This document shows positions 1 to 12,188 of a DNA stretch of 64,000 nucleotides, piece by piece. Within the stretch, counting starts at the first letter, position 1. Every line of letters begins with the position of its first letter. The position numbers and the translations under genes were made by a program. The DNA comes from Streptomyces sp. NBC_01460. GTDB taxonomy: Bacteria; Actinomycetota; Actinomycetes; Streptomycetales; Streptomycetaceae. The notes beneath the pieces were generated by a model. The model was not told the origin of the DNA. It ran no database searches and worked only from the letters and a program-made list of their open reading frames with translations. The stretch is taken from positions 4,402,001 through 4,466,000 of the forward strand of contig NZ_CP109473.1 of assembly GCF_036227405.1 (NCBI RefSeq), given 5' to 3'.

Positions 1-279
1 GCACCCGGGCTGCTCGACGCCTGCTGGGAGGCGCTGCCCCCGGGCGGCCGGCTGGTCGCCAACACGGTGACGCTGGAGTCGGAGGCGCTCCTCGCGGAGT
101 GGTACCGGCGGCTCGGCGGCGACCTGGTCCGCCTCGCGGTGGCCCACGCCGTGCCCGTCGGAGGATTCACCGGCTGGCGTCAGGCCATGCCCGTCACCCA
201 GTGGTCCGTACAGAAGCCCCCGCACGCCCCGCCCCCGCACGCCCCAGAACCCTCGCACGCCCCAGGAGACGACCAATGA
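1..279 (+). CDS. cobL: Precorrin-6Y C5,15-methyltransferase (CobL), 3' end only
   Basis: The frame is open from the window edge to a TGA at 277-279, so only about 92 C-terminal residues are visible. They read as the end of the CbiT (decarboxylating methyltransferase) half: [17 protein letters not shown] is a typical closing strand of a class I SAM methyltransferase, and [15 protein letters not shown] matches the usual CobL ending. CobL methylates C5 and C15 of precorrin-6B and removes the ring C acetate carboxyl. After the catalytic part comes a low-complexity tail of PPHAP-type repeats, encoded by a short GC-rich DNA repeat. The stop overlaps the next start (ATGA), so cobL and cobM are probably translationally coupled. 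The assignment rests on the fragment plus context. Confidence 0.8.
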   Translation, partial: APGLLDACWEALPPGGRLVANTVTLESEALLAEWYRRLGGDLVRLAVAHAVPVGGFTGWRQAMPVTQWSVQKPPHAPPPHAPEPSHAPGDDQ

Positions 280-1025
280 CCGTGTACTTCATCGGTGCGG
301 GACCCGGCGCCGCCGACCTGATCACGGTGCGCGGCGCCCGCGTCCTCGCCGCCAGCCCGGTCTGCCTGTACGCGGGCAGCCTGGTCCCCCGCGAGCTGCT
401 CGCCTCGTGCCCGCCCGACGCGCGGCTCGTGGACACGGCCCTGCTGGACATCGACCAGATCACCGCCGAGCTGGTGCGGGCTCACGGGGAGGGCCACGAC
501 GTGGCCCGGCTGCACTCCGGCGACCCGTCGGTCTTCAGCGCCGTGAACGAGCAGATGCACCGGCTCGACGAGGCCGGGGTGCCGTACGAGGTGGTGCCCG
601 GGGTGCCCGCCTTCGCCGCGGCCGCGGCGGCGCTCAAGCGGGAGCTGACGGTGCCCACGGTCGGCCAGACCGTGATCCTCACCCGGATCGCCCAGCGGGC
701 CACGGCCATGCCGGAGGGCGAGGCCCTGGCCACGCTGGGCCGCAGCGGCGCGCTGATCGTGCTGCACCTCGCCGCGCGGTACGTGGACCGCGTGGTCGAC
801 GAGCTGCTGCCGCACTACGGGGCGGACTGCCCCGCCGCCGTGGTCGCCATGGCCTCGCGCCCGGACGAGATCATCCTGCGCGGAACGCTGGACTCCATCG
901 CCGGCCAGGTGAAGGAGGCGGGGGTCATCCGTACCGCGGTGATCATGGTCGGCCGGACGCTGGGCGCGGAGCAGTTCCGCGACAGCCACCTGTACTCCCC
1001 GGCGCGGGACCGCCACAGCTGCTGA
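276..1025 (+). CDS. cobM: Precorrin-4 C11-methyltransferase (CobM)
   Basis: 249 aa, the normal length for this tetrapyrrole methylase. It transfers a methyl group from SAM to C11 of precorrin-4 in the cytoplasm. The N-terminal strand-loop GAGPGAADL near residues 7-15 is the family signature. [12 protein letters not shown] near residue 80 is the second SAM-binding loop, and [13 protein letters not shown] follows near 110. I start it at ATG 276, which overlaps the cobL stop by four bases and begins exactly at the family N-terminus. A longer frame opens at 99 but runs through cobL. A hairpin follows the stop, shared with the convergent cbiD. Confidence 0.95.
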   Translation: MTVYFIGAGPGAADLITVRGARVLAASPVCLYAGSLVPRELLASCPPDARLVDTALLDIDQITAELVRAHGEGHDVARLHSGDPSVFSAVNEQMHRLDEAGVPYEVVPGVPAFAAAAAALKRELTVPTVGQTVILTRIAQRATAMPEGEALATLGRSGALIVLHLAARYVDRVVDELLPHYGADCPAAVVAMASRPDEIILRGTLDSIAGQVKEAGVIRTAVIMVGRTLGAEQFRDSHLYSPARDRHSC

Positions 1026-1035
1026 CGGGCGGGAA

Positions 1036-1058
1036 GGTGGGGCGGACGCCGCCCCACC
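1036..1058. terminator. Bidirectional hairpin between cobM and cbiD
   Basis: A perfect 10-bp GC stem (GGTGGGGCGG with its complement) and a 3-base loop lie between two convergent stops. There is no U-run, as is common in Streptomyces. It can serve both genes. Confidence 0.6.
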
Positions 1059-1063
1059 CTCGC

Positions 1064-2182
1064 TCAGCGCATCTCGCTGCGCCCGACCACGGCTCCCGCC
1101 CGGTCGATGCAGATGATGTCCACCGCGACCGGGGCTCCCCGTAGGACCGACAGTGCCTGGTCACGGGCCGCCACCGCGACCAGGTCCCCGAGCGGGACGC
1201 CTGCCGCCATGCACAACTGCAGTGCCGCGAGGCCGGTGTTGGCGACCTCGATCTCGCCCGCCAGCGCCTCGCTCGCGCCGCCCTGGCGGGCCAGCCGCGC
1301 CAGGAACGGCTTGTCGACCTGGGAACGGCCCGAGTGCAGGTCCAGATGTCCGGCGGCCAGCTTGGACAGCTTGGCGAACCCGCCGCAGATGGTCAGCCGC
1401 TCCACCGGGTGCCGGCGTACGTACTTCAGCACGGCGCCCGCGAAGTCCCCCATGTCCAGCAGGGCGATCTCCGGCAGCCCGTACTCGGCCACCACCGTCT
1501 TCTCCGAGGTCGAGCCCGTGCACCCCGCGACATGACGGTGTCCGGCCGCGCGCGCCACGTCCACCCCGCGGCGGATCGAGTCGATCCAGGCGGAGCAGGA
1601 GTACGGCACCACGATGCCCGTCGTGCCCAGGATCGAGATCCCGCCCAGGATGCCCAGGCGAATGTTCCACGTGAAACGTGCGATCTCCTCGCCGTCGTCC
1701 ACCGAGACCGTGATCTCGACGTCGCCGGTGGAGCCGTGTTCCGCCGCCACCCGCGCGATGTGGTCCCGCATCATCTGGCGGGGGACGGGGTTGATCGCGG
1801 GCTCCCCGACGTCGAGCGGCAGCCCGGGGAGCGTCACCGTCCCCACGCCGGGCCCCGCCCGGAACACCACGCCGGACCCGGCGGGCAGCAGCCGCACGGT
1901 GGACCGCACCAGGGCACCGTGGGTGACGTCCGGATCGTCGCCCGCGTCCTTGACCACACCGGCCGTGGCCCGCCCGTCGCCGAGCTCCTCCACCGCCAGG
2001 GCGAAGGCGGGCTCCTGGCCCTTGGGCAGGGTGATGGTCACCGGATCGGGGAACTCGCCGGTCAGCAGGGCGGTGTACGCGGCTGTGGTCGCCGCCGTCG
2101 CACAGGCCCCGGTCGTCCATCCGGGCCGCAGACCGGTGTGCTTGAGTTGGGCGGTGCGCCCGCCCTGCGCCTCACTGCTCAT
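1064..2182 (-). CDS. cbiD: Cobalt-precorrin-5B (C1)-methyltransferase CbiD
   Basis: 372 aa. CbiD is the C1-methylating enzyme of the anaerobic corrin route. The N-terminal LRPGWTTGACATAATTAAY is the CbiD signature. GDDPDVTHGALV near residue 85, GGISILGTTGIV near 190 and GDFAGAVLKYVRRH near 250 also fit. I start at ATG 2182 (MSSEAQGG), because the ATG at 2209 would overlap the divergent cobK start. The gene contains a parS-like site at 1663-1678. Pairing CbiD with the oxygen-type enzymes CobG and CobN is notable; no CobF is visible, so CbiD presumably does the C1 step here. Confidence 0.93.
   Translation of the reverse strand: MSSEAQGGRTAQLKHTGLRPGWTTGACATAATTAAYTALLTGEFPDPVTITLPKGQEPAFALAVEELGDGRATAGVVKDAGDDPDVTHGALVRSTVRLLPAGSGVVFRAGPGVGTVTLPGLPLDVGEPAINPVPRQMMRDHIARVAAEHGSTGDVEITVSVDDGEEIARFTWNIRLGILGGISILGTTGIVVPYSCSAWIDSIRRGVDVARAAGHRHVAGCTGSTSEKTVVAEYGLPEIALLDMGDFAGAVLKYVRRHPVERLTICGGFAKLSKLAAGHLDLHSGRSQVDKPFLARLARQGGASEALAGEIEVANTGLAALQLCMAAGVPLGDLVAVAARDQALSVLRGAPVAVDIICIDRAGAVVGRSEMR
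1663..1678. other. parS-like ParB-binding site inside cbiD
   Basis: TGTTCCACGTGAAACG matches 15 of 16 bases of the Bacillus parS consensus TGTTNCACGTGAAACA, and 13 of 14 of GTTTCACGTGAAAC reported for Streptomyces. Chance occurrence in GC-rich coding DNA is low. The window's gene content is origin-proximal, where Streptomyces parS sites cluster. Confidence 0.75.
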
Positions 2183-2197
2183 GGATGGACCGATCGG

Positions 2198-2947
2198 ATG
2201 CCCTTGCACGTACTCGTCCTCGGCGGCACGACGGAGGCACGCCGGCTGGCGGAGTGCCTGGTGACCGCGGACGGGTTCCGGGTGACCAGCTCACTCGCCG
2301 GCCGCGTCGCCCGGCCGAAGCTGCCGCCCGGCGAGGTGCGCGTCGGCGGCTTCGGTGGAGCCGAGGGCATGGCCGAGTGGCTCCGCGCACACCACGTCGA
2401 TGCGGTCATCGATGCCACTCATCCCTTCGCCGGAACGATCAGTTTCCACGCGGCCTCGGCCGCCACCACGGTCCATGTTCCCCTGCTGGCCCTCCGGCGG
2501 CCCGGCTGGGTGCCCGTGGAGGGCGACCGGTGGCACCTCACCGATTCCCTCACGGGCGCGGCGGAGCTGCTGCCCGGGCTGGGATCGCGTGTCTTCCTCA
2601 CCACCGGACGCATGGGTCTGGCCGCGTTCGCCGCCCTGGACGCGCTGTGGTTCCTGATGCGCTCGGTGGATGCCCCCGACGCCCCGCATCCCGCGCGGAT
2701 GGAGGTCCTGCTCGACCGGGGCCCGTTCTCCCTGGAGGGTGAGCGGGAGCTGATCCGGCGCCACCGTGTCGACGTCCTGGTCACCAAGGACAGCGGCGGC
2801 GACGCGACCGCGCCCAAGCTCACCGCCGCTCGCGAGGCCGGGATCCCCGTGGTCGTGGTCTCCAGGCCGCCCGTCCCTCCGGGGGTGCCGGTGGCCGGGT
2901 CGCCGGAGGAGGCACTCGCCCTGCTGGGGGCCCTCGCGGGGCGGTGA
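2198..2947 (+). CDS. cobK: Precorrin-6A reductase (CobK/CbiJ)
   Basis: 249 aa, a usual length. It reduces precorrin-6A to precorrin-6B with NADPH. The N-terminal HVLVLGGTTEARRLAE near residue 3 is the family's nucleotide-binding start. VIDATHPFA near 70, LALRRPGWVP near 100 and LVTKDSGG near 195 are the other conserved CobK blocks. ATG 2198 starts exactly at the family N-terminus, 15 bases from the divergent cbiD start, so the two promoters must overlap the neighbouring coding ends. A frame opening further upstream lies antisense to cbiD and is not used. Confidence 0.93.
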   Translation: MPLHVLVLGGTTEARRLAECLVTADGFRVTSSLAGRVARPKLPPGEVRVGGFGGAEGMAEWLRAHHVDAVIDATHPFAGTISFHAASAATTVHVPLLALRRPGWVPVEGDRWHLTDSLTGAAELLPGLGSRVFLTTGRMGLAAFAALDALWFLMRSVDAPDAPHPARMEVLLDRGPFSLEGERELIRRHRVDVLVTKDSGGDATAPKLTAAREAGIPVVVVSRPPVPPGVPVAGSPEEALALLGALAGR

Positions 2948-2993
2948 CCGCCGCGGTCGGTCGAACGGCCGGGAGGCCGCGCCCGCACCGTTC

Positions 2994-3776
2994 TCACCGG
3001 GAGGGAGACTCCGGCTCCCGGACGCGCCGGGCGAGGTGCACGGTCACGTCGGCCGTGACCTCCACCGTCCCGGGCAGGACCCGCATGATCCGTCCGAGCA
3101 CCTGCTCCCGCCGGGCGGCGGGCAGGACCAGGTAGGCCGAGACCGTCGAGAGCAGACCCACGTAGTCACGGGCCCCCATGGTCAGGCGGTGTGCGAGCAC
3201 GGACTGCTGGACATCCGTGAACCACCGGGACCGTCGGAGCTCCGTGCCCGGCCACTGCATGGCGTCCTCCGGAGGCGTCCCGTCCGGGGAGGGCACCTCG
3301 TCGCTCTCCATGAAGGGGGCCCGGGCCGCGCGGACGGCTTCCCGCACCGCCGCGTCGGACAGCTGGACCGGCCCGCCGAACGAGGCGAACACGCCGCCCG
3401 GCTCCAGCAGCCCGGCCATGCGCGGCCACCGGTCCTCGGGGGCGGTCCAGTGCAGCGCGGCCGCCGCGAAGACCAGCCCGTACCGCGTCCCCGTCGGCAG
3501 GTCCTCGAAGGCGGACCGCACCGTCGTGACCTCCGCGGGGACGTGTCCGCGCAGCTCGGCGAGCATGGCGCCGTCGGGCTCGGTCGCGGTGACCTCGATG
3601 CCCCGCCCGGCGAACAGACGGGTCGCCTTGCCCGTTCCGGCGCCGATCTCGAGGGCGGTCCGGACCGGCCGGTCCGCGTACTCCAGCACCCTGTCGACGA
3701 GTTCCACGGAGTACCCCGGGCGGAAGCGTTCGTACGACTCCGCGATCGGTCCGAAGCTCAGTGCGCGATCAGACAT
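2994..3776 (-). CDS. Class I SAM-dependent methyltransferase
   Basis: 260 aa. ALEIGAGTGKATRLFAGRG near residues 40-58 is SAM motif I. ATEPDGAML near 63 carries the acidic residue that binds the ribose, and GLVFAAAALHWTAPEDRW near 103 is motif III, typical of the methyltransf_11 group. The C-terminal half is a substrate cap. The substrate cannot be told from sequence. It sits inside the cob cluster but resembles general small-molecule methyltransferases rather than a corrin enzyme. I prefer ATG 3776, which has an AGGA 8 bases upstream; ATG 3785 is possible. Confidence 0.8.
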   Translation of the reverse strand: MSDRALSFGPIAESYERFRPGYSVELVDRVLEYADRPVRTALEIGAGTGKATRLFAGRGIEVTATEPDGAMLAELRGHVPAEVTTVRSAFEDLPTGTRYGLVFAAAALHWTAPEDRWPRMAGLLEPGGVFASFGGPVQLSDAAVREAVRAARAPFMESDEVPSPDGTPPEDAMQWPGTELRRSRWFTDVQQSVLAHRLTMGARDYVGLLSTVSAYLVLPAARREQVLGRIMRVLPGTVEVTADVTVHLARRVREPESPSR

Positions 3777-3882
3777 GGCGGACATCCTGGCATGATTCGC
3801 TGCTCCGGCCCGCGGCCCCGGTCCGCTTTCCGGAGAAGGGGAGCGGCGGTGACGCACCGTGGGTGCGCCACCGCCCGCCATG

Positions 3883-5409
3883 TCAGGCCTCCGGGTAGCG
3901 GCGCGGGGTCCAGACGATCTGCCGGCCGTCGCCGCGGTCCACCCACCGGGTCTGCGAGGAGCCGACGATGAGGATCGTCCGCATGTCCACCTCCAGCGGG
4001 TCCAGATCGGCCAGCCGCACCGTCCGCACGCTCTCCGTCGGGCCCCCGACGTCACGGCCGAGCACCACGGGGGTGTCCGGTGAGCGATGCTCCAGCAGCA
4101 GGTCGCGGGCCTTGCCGACCTGCCATGTCCGGCTGCGGGAACCGGGGTTGTACAGCGCCATCACCAGGTCGGCCGCGGCCGCCGCGCGCAGCCGCTCCGC
4201 GATGACCTCCCACGGCTTGAGCCGGTCCGAGAGCGACAGGGTGGCGTAGTCGTGGCCCAGAGGTGCGCCGGCCCTGGCGGCGGCGGCGTTGGCCGCGGTC
4301 ACCCCGGGCAGCACCCGCACGGCGATGTCCGCGTACGCGTCCTGGGTGGCCACCTCCAGCACTGCCGTGGCCATCGCGAAGACCCCGGGGTCGCCCCCGG
4401 ACACCACGGCGACGCGGCGTCCGCGGCGTGCCAGGTCGAGGGCGAACTCCGCGCGTTCGGACTCCACCTTGTTGTCGGATCCGTGGCGCAGCTGGCCGGG
4501 GCGTACGGGCACCCGGTCCAGATACGTCGTGTAGCCGACCACGTCGTCGGCGGCGGCCAGCGCCCCGCGCGTCTCCGGCGTCAGCCACAGCGGTCCGGCG
4601 GGGCCGGTTCCCACCACGACGACCTCGCCGGTGCCGGGGCTCCGCTCGGGACGGGGCGCGTCGATCCGGCTTGGCAGCACGGCGACGGCGAAGTACGGCA
4701 CGGAGTCCGCGTCGGTGTCCGCCAGGGCTCCGGTCCGCTCCCCGGCCATGGTGGCGCGCTCGACGTAGCGGGCCTCGGACAGCCGGCCGGATGCCTCGAA
4801 GGCCCGGCGTACGGCAGGGAACGTCCGCCCCAGCTTCATCACCACGGCGGAGTCCGTGGCTGCCAGACGTGCCGTCAGCTCCTCCTCCGGCAGGGTGCCG
4901 GGAAGGATCGTCAGCACCTCCTCGGCCTCCACCAGCGGGGTGCCGAGACGGGCCGCGGCGGCGCTGACCGACGTGACACCGGGGATGACCTCGGTGGCGT
5001 AGCGGTTCGCGAGGCGCTTGTGCATGTGCTGGTAGGAGCCGTAGAAGAGCGGGTCCCCCTCGGCGAGCACCGCGACGGTGCGACCCGCGTCGAGGTGCAC
5101 CGCGAGACGGGCGGCGGCCTCGGCGTAGAACTCGTCCAGCGCGCCCCGGTAGCCGCCGGGGTGGTCCGTCGTCTCCGTCGTGACGGGGTAGACCAGCGCC
5201 TCCTCGATGTGGTCGGCGCGGATGTACTGCGCGGCGATCGAGCGGGCGATGGAGCGGCCGTGCCGGGCGGAGTGGTACGCGACGACGTCGGCCTCACCGA
5301 TGACCTGCACGGCCCGCACGGTCATCAGGGCGGGGTCGCCCGGGCCGAGACCGACCCCGTACAGCCGCCCGGTGCCCGTGGTGCCGTCGGTCCGCTGCTG
5401 CTCGGGCAT
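3883..5409 (-). CDS. cobIJ: Fused precorrin-2 C20- and precorrin-3B C17-methyltransferase (CobIJ)
   Basis: 508 aa, two tetrapyrrole methylases in one chain. Residues about 12-245 are CobI: LYGVGLGPGDPALMTVRA, then AEGDPLFYGSYQHMHKRL, then IPGVTSVSAAAARLG. Residues about 265-505 are CobJ: VVVVGTGPAGPLWLTPE, then VSGGDPGVFAMA, then ALYNPGSRSRTWQ. The first half makes precorrin-3A; the second does ring contraction with C17 methylation after CobG. The fusion is common in actinobacteria. The start is ATG 5409 with GGAGGAG upstream, two bases after the cobH stop; a much longer frame extends upstream through cobH and is not used. It forms an operon with cobH and cobG. Confidence 0.95.
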   Translation of the reverse strand: MPEQQRTDGTTGTGRLYGVGLGPGDPALMTVRAVQVIGEADVVAYHSARHGRSIARSIAAQYIRADHIEEALVYPVTTETTDHPGGYRGALDEFYAEAAARLAVHLDAGRTVAVLAEGDPLFYGSYQHMHKRLANRYATEVIPGVTSVSAAAARLGTPLVEAEEVLTILPGTLPEEELTARLAATDSAVVMKLGRTFPAVRRAFEASGRLSEARYVERATMAGERTGALADTDADSVPYFAVAVLPSRIDAPRPERSPGTGEVVVVGTGPAGPLWLTPETRGALAAADDVVGYTTYLDRVPVRPGQLRHGSDNKVESERAEFALDLARRGRRVAVVSGGDPGVFAMATAVLEVATQDAYADIAVRVLPGVTAANAAAARAGAPLGHDYATLSLSDRLKPWEVIAERLRAAAAADLVMALYNPGSRSRTWQVGKARDLLLEHRSPDTPVVLGRDVGGPTESVRTVRLADLDPLEVDMRTILIVGSSQTRWVDRGDGRQIVWTPRRYPEA

Positions 5410-5411
5410 GC

Positions 5412-6038
5412 TCACTCCTCCTCGCTGGCGATCGCGTTGAGGGCGGCGGCGGCGATGGCGCTGCCACCGCGCCTGCCCCGCACGACGAGGTGCTCCAGCC
5501 CCGACGGGTGCGCGGCCAGGGCCTCCTTGGACTCGGCGGCGCCGATGAAGCCGACGGGCACGCCGATGACGGCGGCCGGGCGCGGGGCTCCGTCCTCGAT
5601 CATCTCCAGCAGCCGGAAGAGCGCGGTGGGCGCGTTGCCCACGGCGACGACCGCGCCCTCCATCCGGTCCCGCCACATCTCCAGGGCGGCGGCGCTGCGG
5701 GTGGTGCCCAGCTTCGCGGCCAGCTCGGGAACCCCGGGGTCGGACAGGGTGCAGATCACGTCGTTGTCCGCGGGAAGCCGCTTGCGGGTGACCCCGCTGG
5801 CGACCATGGCCACGTCGCACAGGATCGGCGCGCCGGAGCGCAGGGCCGCGCGGGCGTCGGCGACCACGTTCGGTGAGAAGGCGAGATCGCGTACGAGATC
5901 GACCATGCCGCAGGCGTGGATCATGCGGACGGCGACCTGGCTCACGTCGGCGGGCAGCCCTGCCAGATCCGCCTCCGCGCGGATGGTGGCGAAGGACTGG
6001 CGGTAGATCGCCGGTCCGTCCTTCTCGTACTGGTGCAC
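5412..6038 (-). CDS. cobH: Precorrin-8X methylmutase (CobH/CbiC)
   Basis: 208 aa, the family's normal length. It moves the C11 methyl to C12, giving hydrogenobyrinic acid. Recognised blocks are IRAEADLAG near residue 20, [11 protein letters not shown] near 35 (with the catalytic histidine), [17 protein letters not shown] near 70-86, and [16 protein letters not shown] near 155. I chose GTG 6038 ([16 protein letters not shown]), where family members begin. The open frame runs 400 bases further upstream, but only through cobG. It lies between cobG and cobIJ in a three-gene operon. Confidence 0.93.
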   Translation of the reverse strand: MHQYEKDGPAIYRQSFATIRAEADLAGLPADVSQVAVRMIHACGMVDLVRDLAFSPNVVADARAALRSGAPILCDVAMVASGVTRKRLPADNDVICTLSDPGVPELAAKLGTTRSAAALEMWRDRMEGAVVAVGNAPTALFRLLEMIEDGAPRPAAVIGVPVGFIGAAESKEALAAHPSGLEHLVVRGRRGGSAIAAAALNAIASEEE

Positions 6039-6090
6039 AGTGCTGTCGCTTTCTTCATCGAACAGGCCGAAAGGGGGTGATGAGGGGTGG

Positions 6091-7446
6091 TCAGGAGCGT
6101 GCGCCCCGGGGTTCCGAGGTGCGTGCGCCCCGGGCTCCGGGGGTGTGTGCGCCCCGGGGTTCCGGGTTGGTGCCCCGGGCTTCCGCCACGGCCGCGGCGA
6201 GCGCCGCCGGGTCGTTCCGTACCGTCGCCGCCCCGGTGGCCGACTCCCCCCGCGCGTGGGAGATCCGGTGTCCGTCAGGGGTGGCGACCACGTCGATCCA
6301 CTCCCCGTGCGGATGACCGCAGCGGCGTTCGCACCCGGACCAGTACACAGGGAGCCGCCCGGGCGGCCCGACGGCGGCCCCCGCCTCGGCCCGCACGTCG
6401 GCCAGCGACTTCGCGCAGCCGGGCTGCCCGATACAGGCGCCCACACCGGACCACGGGGAGCCGGGGCCGGTGATCAGTCCGGCTGCGGAGAGCTCTTCCA
6501 GGAGGCCGTCCGCACGGTCGGGCGCGACCCCGGTGACGACGGCTCCGCGCCACGGGGTGAGCCGCAGTCCGCCGGCTCCCGCCAGGAGCCGCCACTGCTC
6601 CGGGTCCAGCCGTCCCAGCGGTACGCCGACGGACAGCGAGGCCTCGCGTCGGCCGCCCGGGACGCGCCCGTGCGCAGGGGGCAGCGCTTCGAGGGGGCGC
6701 GGGCGCCGGTCCGGGGCGACGGGGACCCCGGCCTCCCGCAGCCGTCGGACGACCTCGGCGGGCAACGCCGCGGCCGTGTCGTCCGGCAGGTCCTTCACCC
6801 GCCAGGCACCGGTCTCCCGCGCCGCGTCCAGGAAGGCTTCGGCGGCGGTCAGCGCGGCGCGGGGGGCGTCGGGGGCGGGCACCCGGAGGACGGCGTCACC
6901 GGGCCCGACGCGCAGCAGGCCGCCGTCGGCACCGAGGGCCAGCAAGGTGAGGTCGGCGCCGAGGGCGTCCACGTCACCGCGGCCGTCGTCGAGCGCGAAC
7001 AGGAAGCGTCCGGAGAGCGCCGTCGCGCCGTCACTCGCGCAGAGGAGGCCGTCCAGCCCGGTCAGCCAGGGCCGGACGTCGGCCGCCCCCAGCCCGTCGA
7101 GCCCGGAGAGCGGGGACGCGACCACGTTGCGTACCCGTTCATGACGTGCGGACGGCAGTAGCCCGGCCTCGTCCAGCAGGGCCGCCAGCTCCGTACCGCA
7201 GTCCGGTGCGAGGCCGCGCAGCTGCACGTTTCCGCGGGAGGTGAGATGCAGCTCACCGTCACCGAGGCGCTCGGCGGCCTGCCCCAGCACCCCTGCCTGG
7301 CGGGGCGTCAGCGCCCCGCCGGGTATGCGGATCCGTGCCAGCGCCCCGTCGTCCGCCCGGTGCAGCCGCAGTGCGCCGGGGCAGGCGTCACCGCTGCTCC
7401 GGGCACACGCGTCGCCCGGAGACCGGGACGGAAGGGAGGCGGGCAT
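6091..7446 (-). CDS. cobG: Precorrin-3B synthase (CobG)
   Basis: 451 aa, of the sulfite/nitrite reductase-like family. In the oxygen-type route it oxidises precorrin-3A to precorrin-3B, using an Fe4S4 cluster and a mononuclear iron. [14 protein letters not shown] near residue 70 is the ferredoxin-like half-domain motif. [14 protein letters not shown] and [10 protein letters not shown] near 345-395 provide the four cluster cysteines. I start at ATG 7446, since TATGCT seven bases upstream is a good -10 box and contains the alternative ATG at 7458. The last 25 or so residues are repetitive ([18 protein letters not shown]), encoded by a 24-bp tandem DNA repeat, and look dispensable. Confidence 0.92.
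   Translation of the reverse strand: MPASLPSRSPGDACARSSGDACPGALRLHRADDGALARIRIPGGALTPRQAGVLGQAAERLGDGELHLTSRGNVQLRGLAPDCGTELAALLDEAGLLPSARHERVRNVVASPLSGLDGLGAADVRPWLTGLDGLLCASDGATALSGRFLFALDDGRGDVDALGADLTLLALGADGGLLRVGPGDAVLRVPAPDAPRAALTAAEAFLDAARETGAWRVKDLPDDTAAALPAEVVRRLREAGVPVAPDRRPRPLEALPPAHGRVPGGRREASLSVGVPLGRLDPEQWRLLAGAGGLRLTPWRGAVVTGVAPDRADGLLEELSAAGLITGPGSPWSGVGACIGQPGCAKSLADVRAEAGAAVGPPGRLPVYWSGCERRCGHPHGEWIDVVATPDGHRISHARGESATGAATVRNDPAALAAAVAEARGTNPEPRGAHTPGARGARTSEPRGARS
6099..6184 (+). repeat. 24-bp tandem repeat at the 3' end of cobG
   Basis: Four units beginning GTGCGCCCCGGG (6099, 6123, 6147 and a shortened one at 6170) with spacings of 24, 24 and 23 bp. They encode the degenerate C-terminal tail of CobG on the minus strand. 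Confidence 0.8.
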
Positions 7447-7453
7447 GGCGGCG

Positions 7454-7459
7454 AGCATA
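7454..7459 (-). promoter_or_regulatory. Probable -10 box of leaderless cobG promoter
   Basis: TATGCT on the minus strand ends seven bases before ATG 7446, which would put transcription start at or next to the A of the start codon. No clear -35 box is seen. It decides the cobG start. Confidence 0.5.
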
Positions 7460-7582
7460 CCGACCGTGACCGTGGCCCACCCCTACGGTCACTGTGACCT
7501 ACGGGACATCCGCTGCCGCCCCCGGCCGACGGCGGGGGCCGTCTGGTCAGGACCCCCCACCCCCCGCCTACTATGCCTAGCG

Positions 7583-7715
7583 GCGGTCCGTTCGGCCCGC
7601 CATCGCCAGACGGCGACATGGGAGGAAGCCCGGTGAGATTCCGGCGCGGTCCCGCCACTGTGAGCCCGGCCCACCGGCCGGGCGAGTCAGGAACTCCTGC
7701 CGTCCGACACCGCCC
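7583..7715 (+). promoter_or_regulatory. Cobalamin (B12) riboswitch upstream of cobN
   Basis: The conserved core is present in order: GGGAGGAAGCCCGGTG at about 7620-7635, the CCGG partner, the B12-box core GCCACTG at 7654-7660, a GC-rich stem, and GAGTCAGGAACTCCTGCC at about 7684-7701. It lies on the cobN strand only. A possible -10 (TACTAT, 7569-7574) would start the transcript near 7581. Adenosylcobalamin binding normally represses the downstream gene. A purine-rich RBS (GAGGAAGG) follows at about 7731. The exact outer boundaries are approximate. Confidence 0.92.
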
Positions 7716-7750
7716 GGGGCGTGGACACCCCGAGGAAGGCCTGACGCCGC

Positions 7751-11350
<3,600 letters not shown>

Positions 11351-11355
11351 CCTCC

Positions 11356-11386
11356 GCTCCGGCCGGGGGAGCTCCCCGGCCGGAGC
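11356..11386 (+). terminator. Hairpin terminator after cobN
   Basis: A perfect 13-bp GC-rich stem (GCTCCGGCCGGGG) with a 5-base loop, starting six bases after the cobN stop, without a U-run. Confidence 0.65.
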
Positions 11387-11434
11387 TCGGCGTCCTGCCT
11401 TGCTGCCTCCGGGCAGGGGGTCCAAGCTTGTGGA

Positions 11435-12184
11435 ATGGGTGACCGAGCGGGCCACGCGCCCATAGCCTCTGTGCAGCACACGTTCCGCTTGATGGAAGCC
11501 GTGGCGGCGCACGAGGGCGGCGCGCCCGCGCATCAGCTGGCGCGGCAGGCGGGGCTGCCGCCGGACACGGCCCGGGAGCTGCTGCGGGCCCTCACACAGG
11601 ACGGTTACCTCCGCGTGCTGGAGGACGGCGGCTACGTCCTGGGCGACAAGCTGCACGGCGGGCACTCCGCGCAGGACCTGGTGAGCAGGGTCCGCCCCGC
11701 ACTGGCCGCCCTGCGCAACGACGTGTCGGCGGCGGCCTACCTCACCTTCTACGAGGAGGGCGAGATCCGGATCGCCGAGATCGTCGACGGCCCGAAGACA
11801 CCCAGGGTCGACCTCTGGGTGGGATTCCAGGACGCCGGGCACGCCACGGCGCTCGGCAAGTGCGTGCTGCGCGAACTGGATGCCGACGCGCGCGGCGAGT
11901 ACCTCTCGCGGCACACCCTCGCCGACCTCACGCCCCGCACCATCACGCACCGGGAGGAGCTGATCCGCGAGCTCGAGGGGTCGCTTCCGGCACCGGTGGT
12001 CATGGACCGGGAGGAGTACGACCTCGGCACGGTGTGCGTGGCGGTGCCCGTACGCAGCGGCGAGAAGCTCGGCTCGCTCGGCGTCTCCTTCCGGGCGGAC
12101 CGGATGTACCGCACCAGTCAGGTCCGCGAGAGCCTGCTGTCGACGGCGGCCCGGGTGACCAGGGGCCTCGCCCTCGGCGGCTGA
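11435..12184 (+). CDS. IclR-family transcriptional regulator
   Basis: 249 aa, the standard IclR length. The N-terminal winged helix-turn-helix spans residues about 10-70 (SVQHTFRLMEAVAAHEGGAPAHQLARQAGL is its first half; TARELLRALTQDGYLRVLEDGGYVLG is recognition helix and wing). The C-terminal effector domain runs from about 80 to 245, with VDLWVGFQDAGHATALGKC, the usual IclR ligand-pocket stretch, and AVPVRSGEKLGSLGVSF near the end. It stands alone after the cobN terminator and its target is not evident. ATG 11435 gives the family N-terminus; no convincing RBS is seen. Confidence 0.88.
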   Translation: MGDRAGHAPIASVQHTFRLMEAVAAHEGGAPAHQLARQAGLPPDTARELLRALTQDGYLRVLEDGGYVLGDKLHGGHSAQDLVSRVRPALAALRNDVSAAAYLTFYEEGEIRIAEIVDGPKTPRVDLWVGFQDAGHATALGKCVLRELDADARGEYLSRHTLADLTPRTITHREELIRELEGSLPAPVVMDREEYDLGTVCVAVPVRSGEKLGSLGVSFRADRMYRTSQVRESLLSTAARVTRGLALGG

Positions 12185-12188
12185 GAAC

